This document shows, in pieces, positions 27,148-35,607 of a stretch of DNA of 64,000 nt. Position numbers and translations under genes: made by a program. Source of the stretch: Rubrivivax sp. (GTDB lineage: Bacteria; Pseudomonadota; Gammaproteobacteria; Burkholderiales; Burkholderiaceae). Location of the stretch: positions 39,043 to 103,042 of the forward strand of contig JAEUOZ010000019.1 in the NCBI GenBank assembly GCA_016790225.1, written 5' to 3'. The notes under the pieces are model-generated. The model made no database searches and had not been told where the DNA came from. It saw only the letters and a program-made list of their open reading frames with translations. How positions within the stretch are numbered: the stretch's first letter is position 1; every line of letters starts with the position of its first letter.

Positions 27148-28156
27148 CCGAGGCTCCGGCCGGGGCGGCGCCCGGCTGCAGCGGCTTGTCCGGCTTGGCG
27201 ACCTTGGACATGACCTTGCCGATGATGGCCTCCGGCGTGATGCCTTCTGCCAGGGCTTCGTAGCTGAGCACCAGACGGTGGCGCATCACATCGGGCACCA
27301 GATCGATCAGATCCTCGGGCAGGGCATAGCTGCGCCCGCGCATCAGCGCCAGCGCACGGGCACCTTCGATCATGCTGATGGTGGCGCGCGGGCTCGCGCC
27401 GAAGGTGATGTACTTGGCCAGTTCCGGCAGCTCGTAGCGCGCCGGGCTGCGGGTGGCGCTGACCAGCTTGACCGCATAACCGATCAGTGAAGGATCGACA
27501 TAGACCTCGCGGCACTGGCGCTGCAGCAGCATCAGCTCGTGCGGTTCGGCCACCGCCGAGATGTCCACCGGCCGGCCGGTGACGCGCTCGGCGATCACGA
27601 ATTCTTCTTCCTCAGTGGGGTAGTCCACCAGCACCTTCATCATGAAGCGGTCCACCTGCGCCTCGGGCAGCGGGTAGGTGCCTTCGGTCTCGATGGGGTT
27701 CTGCGTGGCCATCACGACGAAGGGCTCGGGCACCTTGTGCGATTCACCGGCGATGGTGACCTGCCGCTCCTGCATCACCTCCAGCAGGGCGCTCTGCACC
27801 TTGGCCGGCGCACGGTTGATCTCGTCGGCCAGCAGCAGATTGGCGAATACCGGGCCGAGCGAGGTGCCGAACTCGCCGGTCTTGGGGTGGTAGATGCGCG
27901 TGCCCACCAGATCGGCCGGCACCAGATCGGGCGTGAACTGGATGCGCCGGAAGCTGCCCTTGACGGCGCGCGCCAGCGTCTTGACCGTCAGGGTCTTGGC
28001 CAGGCCGGGTACGCCTTCGACCAGCAGGTGGCCTTGCGCCAGCATGGCGATCATCACGCGTTCCAGGAAGCGATCCTGGCCCACGACGACACGCTTGACC
28101 TCGTAGAGGATGCGCTCCATCAGCGGGGCGGAGGGCTCTTCGGTGCTGGATGACAT
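27140..28156 (-). CDS. MoxR-family AAA+ ATPase
   Basis: The 338-residue AAA+ ATPase of the MoxR type is a chaperone-like remodeler of complexes containing VWA proteins. The Walker A-like motif is EGVPGLAKT and Walker B is LLLADEINRAPAKVQSALLE, followed by MQERQVTI and sensor 1 in VMATQNPIETEGTYPLPEAQVDRFM, the strongest MoxR signature. Sensor 2/arginine-rich elements lie in GASPRATISMIEGARA. It is encoded upstream of DUF58 and VWA genes on the - strand with overlapping frames, and 48 bases downstream of the serine protease gene. Confidence 0.92.
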   Translation of the reverse strand: MSSSTEEPSAPLMERILYEVKRVVVGQDRFLERVMIAMLAQGHLLVEGVPGLAKTLTVKTLARAVKGSFRRIQFTPDLVPADLVGTRIYHPKTGEFGTSLGPVFANLLLADEINRAPAKVQSALLEVMQERQVTIAGESHKVPEPFVVMATQNPIETEGTYPLPEAQVDRFMMKVLVDYPTEEEEFVIAERVTGRPVDISAVAEPHELMLLQRQCREVYVDPSLIGYAVKLVSATRSPARYELPELAKYITFGASPRATISMIEGARALALMRGRSYALPEDLIDLVPDVMRHRLVLSYEALAEGITPEAIIGKVMSKVAKPDKPLQPGAAPAGASGG

Positions 28157-28204
28157 GGCGCGTGCCTCGCGTGAAGGAGAGTCTGACGTTTGAAACCAGC
28201 CGCT

Positions 28205-29260
28205 TCAGAACGGCGGCATGCCCGCGGCGGAGGCGGCGTTCTCGATGGGCACGGCAAAGCCGATGCCGATGAAGGTGCGCTGCTCGCCGGGGTTGAGGAT
28301 GGCGGTGACGATGCCCACGACGTGGCCATCCATGGTGACCAGCGGCCCGCCGCTGTTGCCGGGGTTGGCGGCCGCGTCGAACTGGATCAGATTGGTCAGC
28401 GTCTTCTTGCCCTCGGGATCGCGGAACTCGCGCCGCAGGCCGGACACCACGCCGCCGCTGACGCTGGGCCCGATGCCGAAGGGATGACCCACCGCGATGA
28501 CCTGGTCACCGGGGCGCAGATCGCCGGTGGAGCGCATCGTGGCGGCCTGCAGGTCGTCCGGCAGGCTCATCGCCTTGAGTACCGCGAGATCGTTCTCGGG
28601 CTGCACGTTGATGAGCTGCGCTTCGGATTCGTGCCCGTTGGCAAAGCGCACGCGCACCTTGCGCGCGCCCTGCACCACGTGCAGGTTGGTGAGGATGGTG
28701 CCGTTGTCGATGATGACCACGCCCGTGCCCAGGCTGCGCTCCATCGCGCGCTGCTCGGGGTTGTCCCGGCCTTCGTCCTGCTCGTCCATCAGGCCGATGA
28801 CGCGCACCACCGAAGGCCACACAGCCTCGGCCGCCTTGGCGTAGGGCGAGGGCAGGGGCTCCTTTTCGAGCGTCTGGCGCACGGCCGCGTCGATGTGATC
28901 CTGCGTGATGATGCGCGCGCCCGGCCGCGTGGAGAGGATGCCCATCATCACCAGCACGGCCAGCATCGCGCCGGCCAGGCTCCAGAGCGGGGCCGGATGC
29001 CGCTGTGCCCAGGCCGACAGCCGCTGGCGGCGAGAGCGCGGGGGTGGCGGCAGCGTCGGGCCGGAGGGCGCGGACGAAGGGCCGGTGGCTGAGCGGGCGG
29101 CTGCGCTGGCGGCCGAGGCACCGGGCGCCGAACCAGCGGCTGCCGTCGCGGTGTCTGCGCCGGAACCCGGCGCCGCCCCGGGGCCGGTATCGCCGCGGGC
29201 GCTGGCGGCCGTCAAGGCCGGGCGGCGGGGAGATCGGCTGTACAGCGGCGGACGGTTCAT
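28205..29260 (-). CDS. Membrane-anchored trypsin-like serine protease
   Basis: This 351-residue protein has a low-complexity Ala/Pro/Ser-rich cytoplasmic N-terminus (residues 1-80), one transmembrane helix (APLWSLAGAMLAVLVMMGI, about residues 90-110) and a DegP/HtrA-like protease domain in the periplasm. The catalytic triad is visible: His in LTNLHVVQ, Asp in ENDLAVLK and Ser in NPGNSGGPLV. No PDZ domain follows, so it is shorter than DegS/DegP. It is first in the - strand operon ahead of moxR, DUF58 and VWA. This suggests a quality-control or assembly function with them, although the spacing (48 bases) leaves independent expression open. Confidence 0.85.
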   Translation of the reverse strand: MNRPPLYSRSPRRPALTAASARGDTGPGAAPGSGADTATAAAGSAPGASAASAAARSATGPSSAPSGPTLPPPPRSRRQRLSAWAQRHPAPLWSLAGAMLAVLVMMGILSTRPGARIITQDHIDAAVRQTLEKEPLPSPYAKAAEAVWPSVVRVIGLMDEQDEGRDNPEQRAMERSLGTGVVIIDNGTILTNLHVVQGARKVRVRFANGHESEAQLINVQPENDLAVLKAMSLPDDLQAATMRSTGDLRPGDQVIAVGHPFGIGPSVSGGVVSGLRREFRDPEGKKTLTNLIQFDAAANPGNSGGPLVTMDGHVVGIVTAILNPGEQRTFIGIGFAVPIENAASAAGMPPF

Positions 29261-29320
29261 CGTGTGGGGCTCGCACAGTCAGGCGATGCCACGGTAGCAC
29301 GCCTGAGAGACCGGTGCATC

Positions 29321-30688
29321 ATGCGGGTCGCCATGTGGATCGACAGCCATTGCCATCTCGACGCGCCCGAGTTCGAACCCGACCGCGAAGCCGTGGTCGA
29401 GCGTGCACGCGCCGCCGGCGTGAGGCAGCTGGTGCTGCCGGCCGTCGAGCGCTCGCACTTCGCCGGCGTCCAGGCCCTGGCGCGGCGCTTCGGCCTGGTC
29501 TACGCGCTGGGCATCCATCCGCTCTACGTGGACCGCGCTGCCGATGAAGACCTCGATGCCCTGCAGCAGGCGCTGCGCGAGGCGCGCGATGACCCGCAGC
29601 TGGTGGCCGTGGGCGAGATCGGCCTGGATCACTTCGTGCCGGGCCTGGACCGCGAGCGCCAGGAACGCTTCTACCGCGCCCAGCTGCGGCTGGCGCGCGA
29701 GGCTGGCCTGCCCGTCATCCTGCACGTGCGTCGCTCGGCCGATGCCCTGCTGGCAGGCTTGCGGCGCACACCGGTGCCCGGCGGCATCGCGCACGCCTTC
29801 AACGGCAGCGAGCAGCAGGCGCTGGCCTTTGGCGCGCTGGGTCTGCGCCTGGGGTTTGGCGGTGCGATGACCCACGATCGCGCGCTGCAGATCCGCCGCC
29901 TCGCGGCCACCCTGCCGGACACGCTGCCGGTGCTCGAGACCGATGCGCCGGACATCCCGCCGCACTGGCTCTACCGCAGCGCCGCGCAGCGTGCCGCCGA
30001 GGGCGCCGGGCACGCGCGCAACGAGCCCGCCGAGCTGCCGCGCATCGCGCAGACCCTGGCCGCGCTGCGCGGCTGGACGCTGGAGCACACCGCACGGCAG
30101 ACCGTCGACAACCTGCGGGCGGCCCTGCCGCGGCTGGCGGCCTGGATGGATGCGCCTGCGCCCACCGCGCCACCCGGACGTTTGCCGGCAGAGGAACTGC
30201 AAGGCCTGCCGCACGTGGCCGACGAACGGGCGCGGCTGCTGGTGCTGGGGAGCTTTCCGGGCCAAGCCTCGCTGCGCGAGCAGCAGTACTACGCCCACCC
30301 GCGCAACCAGTTCTGGCCGCTGGTGTCCACGCTGCTGGGCCTGGACCTGATGTCGCTGCCCTACGCGCAGCGCCTGCTGGCCGTGCAGGCGCGGGGCCTG
30401 GCGATCTGGGACGTGCATGCCGCGTGTCAGCGCGAGGGCAGCCTGGACAGCGACATCCGCCAGGCGCGCCCGAATGACCTGGCCGGTCTGGTGGCGCGCC
30501 TGCCCGCGCTGCGCGGCCTGGCCCACCTGGGCACAGAATCCGCGCGCAGCCGCCGGCTCACGCAGGCGCTCGGCCTGCCGGTCTGGCGTCTGCCTTCCAG
30601 CAGCCCGGCCAACGCCAGCTGGAGCTTCGAGCGCAAGCTCGCGGCCTGGCGCGAAGCCTTCCTGGCCTGTGGACTCATCGATCCATGA
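29321..30688 (+). CDS. TatD-family nuclease fused to DNA-deoxyinosine (hypoxanthine) glycosylase
   Basis: One uninterrupted frame encodes two enzymes. Residues 1-275 are a TatD metal-dependent hydrolase with IDSHCHLDAP (metal-binding HxH), GIHPLY, VGEIGLDHF, VILHVRRS, GGIAHAFNGS and the metal Asp in LETDAPDIPP. After a short Pro/Ala-rich linker (DAPAPTAPPG), residues about 290-455 match family-6 uracil-DNA-glycosylase-like hypoxanthine-DNA glycosylases: LLVLGSFPGQASLREQQYYAHPRNQFWPLVS, with the Asn of the YYAHPRNxFW motif, and the C-terminal PVWRLPSSSPANASW. TatD proteins and these glycosylases are each normally separate proteins of 250-270 and 160-180 residues. The ATG at 29321 is chosen; 29333 is also possible. 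Its stop overlaps the next gene (ATGA). Confidence 0.88.
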   Translation: MRVAMWIDSHCHLDAPEFEPDREAVVERARAAGVRQLVLPAVERSHFAGVQALARRFGLVYALGIHPLYVDRAADEDLDALQQALREARDDPQLVAVGEIGLDHFVPGLDRERQERFYRAQLRLAREAGLPVILHVRRSADALLAGLRRTPVPGGIAHAFNGSEQQALAFGALGLRLGFGGAMTHDRALQIRRLAATLPDTLPVLETDAPDIPPHWLYRSAAQRAAEGAGHARNEPAELPRIAQTLAALRGWTLEHTARQTVDNLRAALPRLAAWMDAPAPTAPPGRLPAEELQGLPHVADERARLLVLGSFPGQASLREQQYYAHPRNQFWPLVSTLLGLDLMSLPYAQRLLAVQARGLAIWDVHAACQREGSLDSDIRQARPNDLAGLVARLPALRGLAHLGTESARSRRLTQALGLPVWRLPSSSPANASWSFERKLAAWREAFLACGLIDP

Positions 30689-31521
30689 AGTCACTCAAGA
30701 CTCCGGCCGCGGCCGATCTGCCGCCGGCCACCCTGTCCGAGCAGGATGGCGTGCGCTATCTGCACCTGGGCACGCCCTGGGTGCAGGGCGCGATGCGCAT
30801 CGCCCGCCCGCAGCGCATCGAGCTGGACTATGTGCAGCGCATGCTGGCCTCGCTGCTGTGGCGGCCGACCGATGCGCTGGGTGAAGGCCACGCGGTGCAG
30901 CTGGGCCTGGGTGCCGGCGCCCTCACACGCTTCACCCTGCAGGCGCTGCTGATGCCCACCACGGTGGTGGAAATCAACCCGCATGTGCTGGTGGCCTGCC
31001 ACACCTGGTTTCGCCTGCCGCGCGATGGTGCCCTGCTGCAGGTGGAGCTGGCCGATGCCGGCGCCTGGCTCGCCGGCCCCGCGGCAGGCGCGCTGCACGG
31101 GCGGACAAGTCTGCTGCATGTGGATCTCTACGATCACGAAGCCGCTGCCCCCGTGCTGGACGACGCCGATTTCTACGCGGCCTGCCGTCGCCTGCTGATG
31201 CCCGGCGGCGTGATGGCCGTCAATCTCTTCGGGCGGCATGCCAGTTTCGAGCAGAGCCTGCAGCGCATCGTGCAGGCCTTTGGATCGGATCAGGTCTGGC
31301 ACCTGCGCGCCACGCGCGAAGGCAATACCGTGGTGGTTGCCGGCCTGGCGGTGCAGGTTCCGGGCCGTGAAGAGCTGAAAAGCCGGGCTTCGGCCCTGGA
31401 ACAGCGCTTCTTCAGGCAAGGCCTGCCCGCCACACAATGGCTGCGCATGGTCCGCCCGTACCGGCCGCCTGAGGGCCTGGCTGATGCCGACGCCCGCATA
31501 CCTCCTGCCACCCCTGCCTGA
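30685..31521 (+). CDS. Spermidine-synthase-like methyltransferase-fold protein
   Basis: The 278-residue protein resembles the polyamine aminopropyltransferase family: QRIELDYVQRMLASLLW at the start of the core, the nucleotide-binding turn VQLGLGAGALTRF, VEINPHVLVAC with the acidic residue, and HVDLYDHEAAAPVLDDADFYAACRRLLMPGGVMAVNLFG. The catalytic region of true spermidine synthases (a DxGDG-type loop) is not obvious: LLHVDLYDHE is found instead. The substrate is therefore uncertain, and this could be a methyltransferase-fold paralogue. The start overlaps the preceding fusion gene by four bases, and the stop overlaps the start of the GspE-like ATPase gene. Confidence 0.8.
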   Translation: MKSLKTPAAADLPPATLSEQDGVRYLHLGTPWVQGAMRIARPQRIELDYVQRMLASLLWRPTDALGEGHAVQLGLGAGALTRFTLQALLMPTTVVEINPHVLVACHTWFRLPRDGALLQVELADAGAWLAGPAAGALHGRTSLLHVDLYDHEAAAPVLDDADFYAACRRLLMPGGVMAVNLFGRHASFEQSLQRIVQAFGSDQVWHLRATREGNTVVVAGLAVQVPGREELKSRASALEQRFFRQGLPATQWLRMVRPYRPPEGLADADARIPPATPA

Positions 31522-33365
31522 TGACGCTCTCCAAGCTGCCCCGGTCCACCCCGCCTGCCGGCGCGGTGCGCGCGTCGGCAGCGGCATCCGCTGCGCGGCC
31601 TGTGCCGCCGTCGGGCCGGCTGGATTGGCGGCTGCTGCTGCGCTGGCTGGTTGAAGACAACCTGGTGCGCACGCCGGAGGCCACGCGCGTGGCGCGGCGC
31701 TTCGAGGCGGGGGATTCCAGCCTGCATGCACTGGTGCGCCTGGGCGGTGCCGGCCTGGAGGTCGAAGGCCGCCCGCTGGACACCGAGGCGCTCACCGAAT
31801 GGCTGGCCCGCCGCTTCGGCCTGGGCTACCTGCGTATCGATCCGCTGAAGGTGGACGTTGGGCGTGTGGCCGATGTCATGAGCATCCAGTATGCCGAGCG
31901 GCGCTTCGCGCTGCCCGTGCAGTGGACAGCGACTGAAGTCGTCATCGCCACGGCCGAGCCCTTCGATGCCGGCTGGGTGGCCGAGATCGAGGCCCACACG
32001 CGCAAGGCCGTGCGCCTGCTGCTGGCCAACCCGGTGGACGTGAAGCGCTACACCACCGAGTTCTACTCGATCTCGCGCAGCGTGCGCGCGGCGCAGAAGA
32101 GCGGCGAAAGCTCCGCCAGCGCCAATTTCGAGCAGCTGGTGGAACTGGGCCGCAGCAACCGCCAGCTCGACGCCAACGATCAAGGTGTGGTGCAGGTGGT
32201 CGACTGGTTGTGGCAGTACGCCTTCGACCAGCGCGCCAGCGACATCCACCTGGAGCCGCGGCGCGAGATGGGGGCGATCCGCTTCCGCATCGACGGCGTG
32301 CTGCACACGGTCTACCAGCTGCCGCTGGGCGTGATGAACGCGATGATCGCGCGGGTCAAGCTGCTGGGGCGCATGGACGTGGTCGAGCGCCGCCGCCCGC
32401 TGGATGGCCGCATCAAGACCCGCCGCCCGGAAGGCGTGGCCGGCGCGGGCAGCGAGGTGGAGATGCGCCTGTCCACCCTGCCCACGGCCTTCGGCGAGAA
32501 GATGGTCATGCGCATCTTCTCTCCCGAGAACGCCACCAAGTCGCTGCAGGCCCTGGGCTTTGCCGAGGACGACAGCCAGCGCTGGCAGCAGCTCATCGCG
32601 CGCCCGCACGGCATCGTGCTGGTCACCGGCCCCACGGGCAGCGGCAAGACCACCACGCTGTACTCGACGCTCAAGAGCCTGGCCACGGACGAGGTGAACG
32701 TCTGCACCATCGAAGACCCGATCGAGATGATCGAGCCGGCCTTCAACCAGACGCAGGTGCACGGGGCCGTGGACCTGGGCTTTGCCGAAGGCCTGCGCGC
32801 GCTGATGCGCCAGGATCCGGACATCATCATGGTGGGCGAGATCCGCGATCTGCCGACCGCCGAGATGGCTATCCAGGCCGCGCTCACCGGCCATCTGGTC
32901 TTCAGCACCCTGCACACCAACGACGCCGTTGGCGCGGTGACGCGCCTGATCGACCTGGGCGTGCCGCCCTACCTGGTCTCGGCCACTGTGATCGGCGTGC
33001 TTGCCCAGCGGCTGGTGCGCACCGTGTGCCCGGCCTGCCGCGTGCGCGACGAAAGCCTCACGCGCGCTTCGCTGGAGGCATTCGTCAAGCCCTGGCGCGT
33101 CACGGGCAGCGTCAAGGGCTGGCGTGCCGTGGGCTGCCTGGAGTGCCGCCACACCGGCTATCGTGGGCGCGCGGGCCTCTACGAACTGCTGGTGATGAAC
33201 GAGCAGACCCAGGCCTGCATCCATCCGCAGCCCGATCCCGCTGCACTGCGCGCCCAGGGCGCCCGCGACGGCATGCACCCCTTGCGCCTGAGCGGCGTGA
33301 TGGCGGTTGCCGAAGGGCGTACCACGCTGGACGAAGTGCTGCGCAGCACGCCGGCGCTGGACTGA
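31521..33365 (+). CDS. gspE: GspE/PilB-family secretion ATPase
   Basis: This 614-residue type II/IV secretion ATPase has an N-terminal T2SSE_N domain (residues ~40-170), then the ATPase: Asp-box and Walker A GPTGSGKTTTLYSTL, IEDPIEMIEPAFNQTQVHGAVDLGFAEGLRALMRQDPDIIMVGEIRD (Walker B with Asp/Glu boxes), and HLVFSTLHTNDAVGAVTRLIDLG. The C-terminal zinc-binding tetracysteine is present as CPAC and CLEC. GspE energises pseudopilus assembly for type II secretion. No other gsp or pil genes lie near it. The name rests on the tetracysteine and overall layout; a PilB-type role is not excluded. It begins one base inside the previous stop and ends before a hairpin. Confidence 0.85.
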   Translation: MTLSKLPRSTPPAGAVRASAAASAARPVPPSGRLDWRLLLRWLVEDNLVRTPEATRVARRFEAGDSSLHALVRLGGAGLEVEGRPLDTEALTEWLARRFGLGYLRIDPLKVDVGRVADVMSIQYAERRFALPVQWTATEVVIATAEPFDAGWVAEIEAHTRKAVRLLLANPVDVKRYTTEFYSISRSVRAAQKSGESSASANFEQLVELGRSNRQLDANDQGVVQVVDWLWQYAFDQRASDIHLEPRREMGAIRFRIDGVLHTVYQLPLGVMNAMIARVKLLGRMDVVERRRPLDGRIKTRRPEGVAGAGSEVEMRLSTLPTAFGEKMVMRIFSPENATKSLQALGFAEDDSQRWQQLIARPHGIVLVTGPTGSGKTTTLYSTLKSLATDEVNVCTIEDPIEMIEPAFNQTQVHGAVDLGFAEGLRALMRQDPDIIMVGEIRDLPTAEMAIQAALTGHLVFSTLHTNDAVGAVTRLIDLGVPPYLVSATVIGVLAQRLVRTVCPACRVRDESLTRASLEAFVKPWRVTGSVKGWRAVGCLECRHTGYRGRAGLYELLVMNEQTQACIHPQPDPAALRAQGARDGMHPLRLSGVMAVAEGRTTLDEVLRSTPALD

Positions 33366-33393
33366 TTCAGGCCCCGCCAGCGGGTGCCCGCAC

Positions 33394-33416
33394 GCTGTCG
33401 CACCGCCCGCGACAGC
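33394..33416 (+). terminator. Hairpin downstream of gspE
   Basis: A perfect 8-bp inverted repeat (GCTGTCGC/GCGACAGC, 7-base loop) lies 29 bases after the gspE stop and is followed by a short T-rich stretch (CCTTTA). It is a plausible intrinsic terminator separating gspE from the tctBA genes. Confidence 0.55.
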
Positions 33417-33501
33417 GGACTCCTTTACGTGGAAACCACAGCGGGGCGCCGGGAGGCGCTTCCTAGAATCTGTGACAAACCTTGTCGGAGGAGACACCTC
33501 G

Positions 33502-33963
33502 ATGAAAATCAATCACCAGAAGGATTTCTGGTCCGGAGTCCTGTTCCTGCTGGTCGGGGCAGGATTTGCGGTGGGCGCCCTGAGCTACAGCTTCGGCAGT
33601 TCGGCGCGCCCGGGGCCTGCCTACTTTCCCTTCGGCCTGGGCATCCTCACCGCACTGCTCGGCGTCTTCGAGATCGTCAAGGCCCTGCTGTCCAGATCCG
33701 GCGGTGGTGACATCGGCCCCTGGCCGCTGAAGCAGATGGCCATCATCCTGTTCGGGGTGGTGCTCTTCGGCCTGATGCTCCCCAGGCTGGGCCTCATCGT
33801 CGCGCTGCCGGTGCTGGTGTTCGTGGCCAGCATCCCGAGCGGCGAATTCAAGGTCCTCGAAGTGATCATCAACTGCGTGGTGCTCACCGTCTTCTCGTGG
33901 CTGGTCTTCGTCAAGGGCCTGGGCCTGACGATCCCGATGCTGCCCACCTTCATCACCGGTTGA
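33502..33963 (+). CDS. tctB: Tripartite tricarboxylate transporter small membrane subunit TctB
   Basis: TctB is the small membrane component of a tripartite tricarboxylate transporter. The 153-residue protein has four hydrophobic segments, beginning DFWSGVLFLLVGAGFAVGALSY, then the family signature RPGPAYFPFGLGILTALLG near residues 36-54. A longer open frame exists upstream, but the ATG at 33502 has an ideal GGAGGA site ten bases before it. The gene pairs with tctA 15 bases downstream. The periplasmic binding protein TctC that would set the substrate is not encoded nearby. Confidence 0.92.
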   Translation: MKINHQKDFWSGVLFLLVGAGFAVGALSYSFGSSARPGPAYFPFGLGILTALLGVFEIVKALLSRSGGGDIGPWPLKQMAIILFGVVLFGLMLPRLGLIVALPVLVFVASIPSGEFKVLEVIINCVVLTVFSWLVFVKGLGLTIPMLPTFITG

Positions 33964-33978
33964 TCGGGACACCCCGCC

Positions 33979-35493
33979 ATGGACCTTCTCGACAACCTGA
34001 TCCTCGGCTTCGGCGTCGCGCTGTCGCTGCAGAACCTGCTTTACGCCCTGGGCGGCGCGCTGCTGGGCACCTTGATCGGCGTGCTGCCAGGTCTGGGGCC
34101 GGTCGCCACCATCGCCATGCTGCTGCCCAGCATCTATGCGCTGGATGCCACGCCTGCGCTCATCATGTTGGCCGGCATCTACTACGGCGCGCAGTACGGT
34201 GGATCCACCACCGCCATCCTCATCAACGTGCCGGGTGAATCGGCCTCGGTCGTCACGGCCATCGATGGCTACCAGATGGCCCGCAAGGGACGTGCCGGAG
34301 CCGCGCTGGCAGCCGCGGGGCTGGGCTCGTTCTTTGCCGGCTCGGTGGCCACGCTGGTCGTCGCGGCCTTTGCACCGCCGCTCACGGAGCTGGCCTTCAA
34401 GTTCGGCCCGGCCGAGTACTTCAGCCTCATGGTGCTGGGCCTCATCGGCGCGGTCGTGCTGGCTTCGGGCTCGCTGACCAAGGCCATCGCGATGATCCTG
34501 CTGGGCCTGCTGTTCGGCCAGATCAATACGGACGTCATCTCCGGCGTGCCGCGCTACAGCTTCGACGTCCCCGAGCTGACCGATGGCATCGGCTTCGTGG
34601 CCATCGCCATGGGCGTGTTCGGCTTTGGCGAGATCATCGCCAACCTGGGCCGGCCAGCGGAGCACCGGGAGGTCTTCACCAAGGATGTGAAGGGCCTGTG
34701 GCCGACCCGGCAGGATTTCAAGGACATGGCGCCTGCCGTGCTGCGCGGCACCACGCTGGGCTCCTTGCTCGGCGTGCTGCCCGGCGGCGGCGCGCTGCTG
34801 GCCTCGTTTGCGGCCTACACGCTGGAAAAAAAGAGCCGCGGGCGCCTGGACGAAGTGCCCTTCGGCCAGGGCAACATCCGCGGCATCGCCGGCCCTGAAT
34901 CGGCGAACAACGCCGGTGCCCAGACCAGCTTCATCCCGATGCTGACGCTCGGCATCCCGCCCAACGCGGTGATGGCCTTGATGGTGGGGGCGATGACCAT
35001 CAAGGGCATCCAGCCCGGCCCGCAGGTGATGACCAGCAACCCGGAACTGTTCTGGGGACTGATCGCCAGCATGTGGGTCGGCAACCTGATGCTGATCGTC
35101 CTGAACCTGCCCCTGATCGGCATCTGGATCAAGCTCTTGACCGTGCCTTACCGCTTCCTGTACCCGGCCATCCTGGTGTTCTGCTGCATCGGCCTGTACT
35201 CGCTGAACAACAACAACTTCGACGTCTTCATGGCGGCGGCCTTCGGCGTAGCCGGGGTGGTGTTCTACAAGCTGGGCTGCGAGCCGGCACCGCTGCTGCT
35301 GGGCTTCATCCTCGGGCCGATGATGGAAGAAAACCTGCGCCGCGCGCTGCTGCTCTCGCGAGGCGACTGGAGCACCTTCCTCACCCGGCCGCTCTCGGCC
35401 GGCCTGCTGATCGCCGCCGCGCTGATGATCCTGGTGGTCTCTCTGCCGGCCATCCGCAACAAGCGCGAAGAGGCGTTCAAGGAAGACGACTGA
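33979..35493 (+). CDS. tctA: Tripartite tricarboxylate transporter large membrane subunit TctA
   Basis: TctA is the main channel subunit of a TTT secondary transporter for carboxylates. The 504-residue, about 11-12-helix protein shows the signature LLGTLIGVLPGLGPVATIAMLLP near residue 25 and YGGSTTAILINVPGESASVVTAIDGYQMARKGRAG. A second conserved GLLPG-type motif is LLGVLPGGGALLASFAAY, and the conserved GIAGPESANNAGAQTSFIPMLTLGIP follows. It follows tctB, and a strong hairpin lies immediately after the stop. The transported carboxylate cannot be inferred without its binding protein. Confidence 0.95.
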   Translation: MDLLDNLILGFGVALSLQNLLYALGGALLGTLIGVLPGLGPVATIAMLLPSIYALDATPALIMLAGIYYGAQYGGSTTAILINVPGESASVVTAIDGYQMARKGRAGAALAAAGLGSFFAGSVATLVVAAFAPPLTELAFKFGPAEYFSLMVLGLIGAVVLASGSLTKAIAMILLGLLFGQINTDVISGVPRYSFDVPELTDGIGFVAIAMGVFGFGEIIANLGRPAEHREVFTKDVKGLWPTRQDFKDMAPAVLRGTTLGSLLGVLPGGGALLASFAAYTLEKKSRGRLDEVPFGQGNIRGIAGPESANNAGAQTSFIPMLTLGIPPNAVMALMVGAMTIKGIQPGPQVMTSNPELFWGLIASMWVGNLMLIVLNLPLIGIWIKLLTVPYRFLYPAILVFCCIGLYSLNNNNFDVFMAAAFGVAGVVFYKLGCEPAPLLLGFILGPMMEENLRRALLLSRGDWSTFLTRPLSAGLLIAAALMILVVSLPAIRNKREEAFKEDD

Positions 35494-35522
35494 CACAGAA
35501 GCCTCCAGCGGAGGCTTCTGTG
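35494..35522 (+). terminator. Strong hairpin after tctA
   Basis: A perfect 13-bp stem (arms 35494-35506 and 35510-35522, AGC loop) starts directly after the tctA stop codon. It is the longest perfect inverted repeat noted in the window and a convincing transcript end, although the usual run of U is missing. Confidence 0.75.
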
Positions 35523-35607
35523 CAGTCGTCGCCCGGCTGAGCGCTGCGAAGCCGGTGCCGGCGCGCCAACCCGGCGCGCCCCGGTTTTGCCCCTATGCTC
35601 GCCAGCC

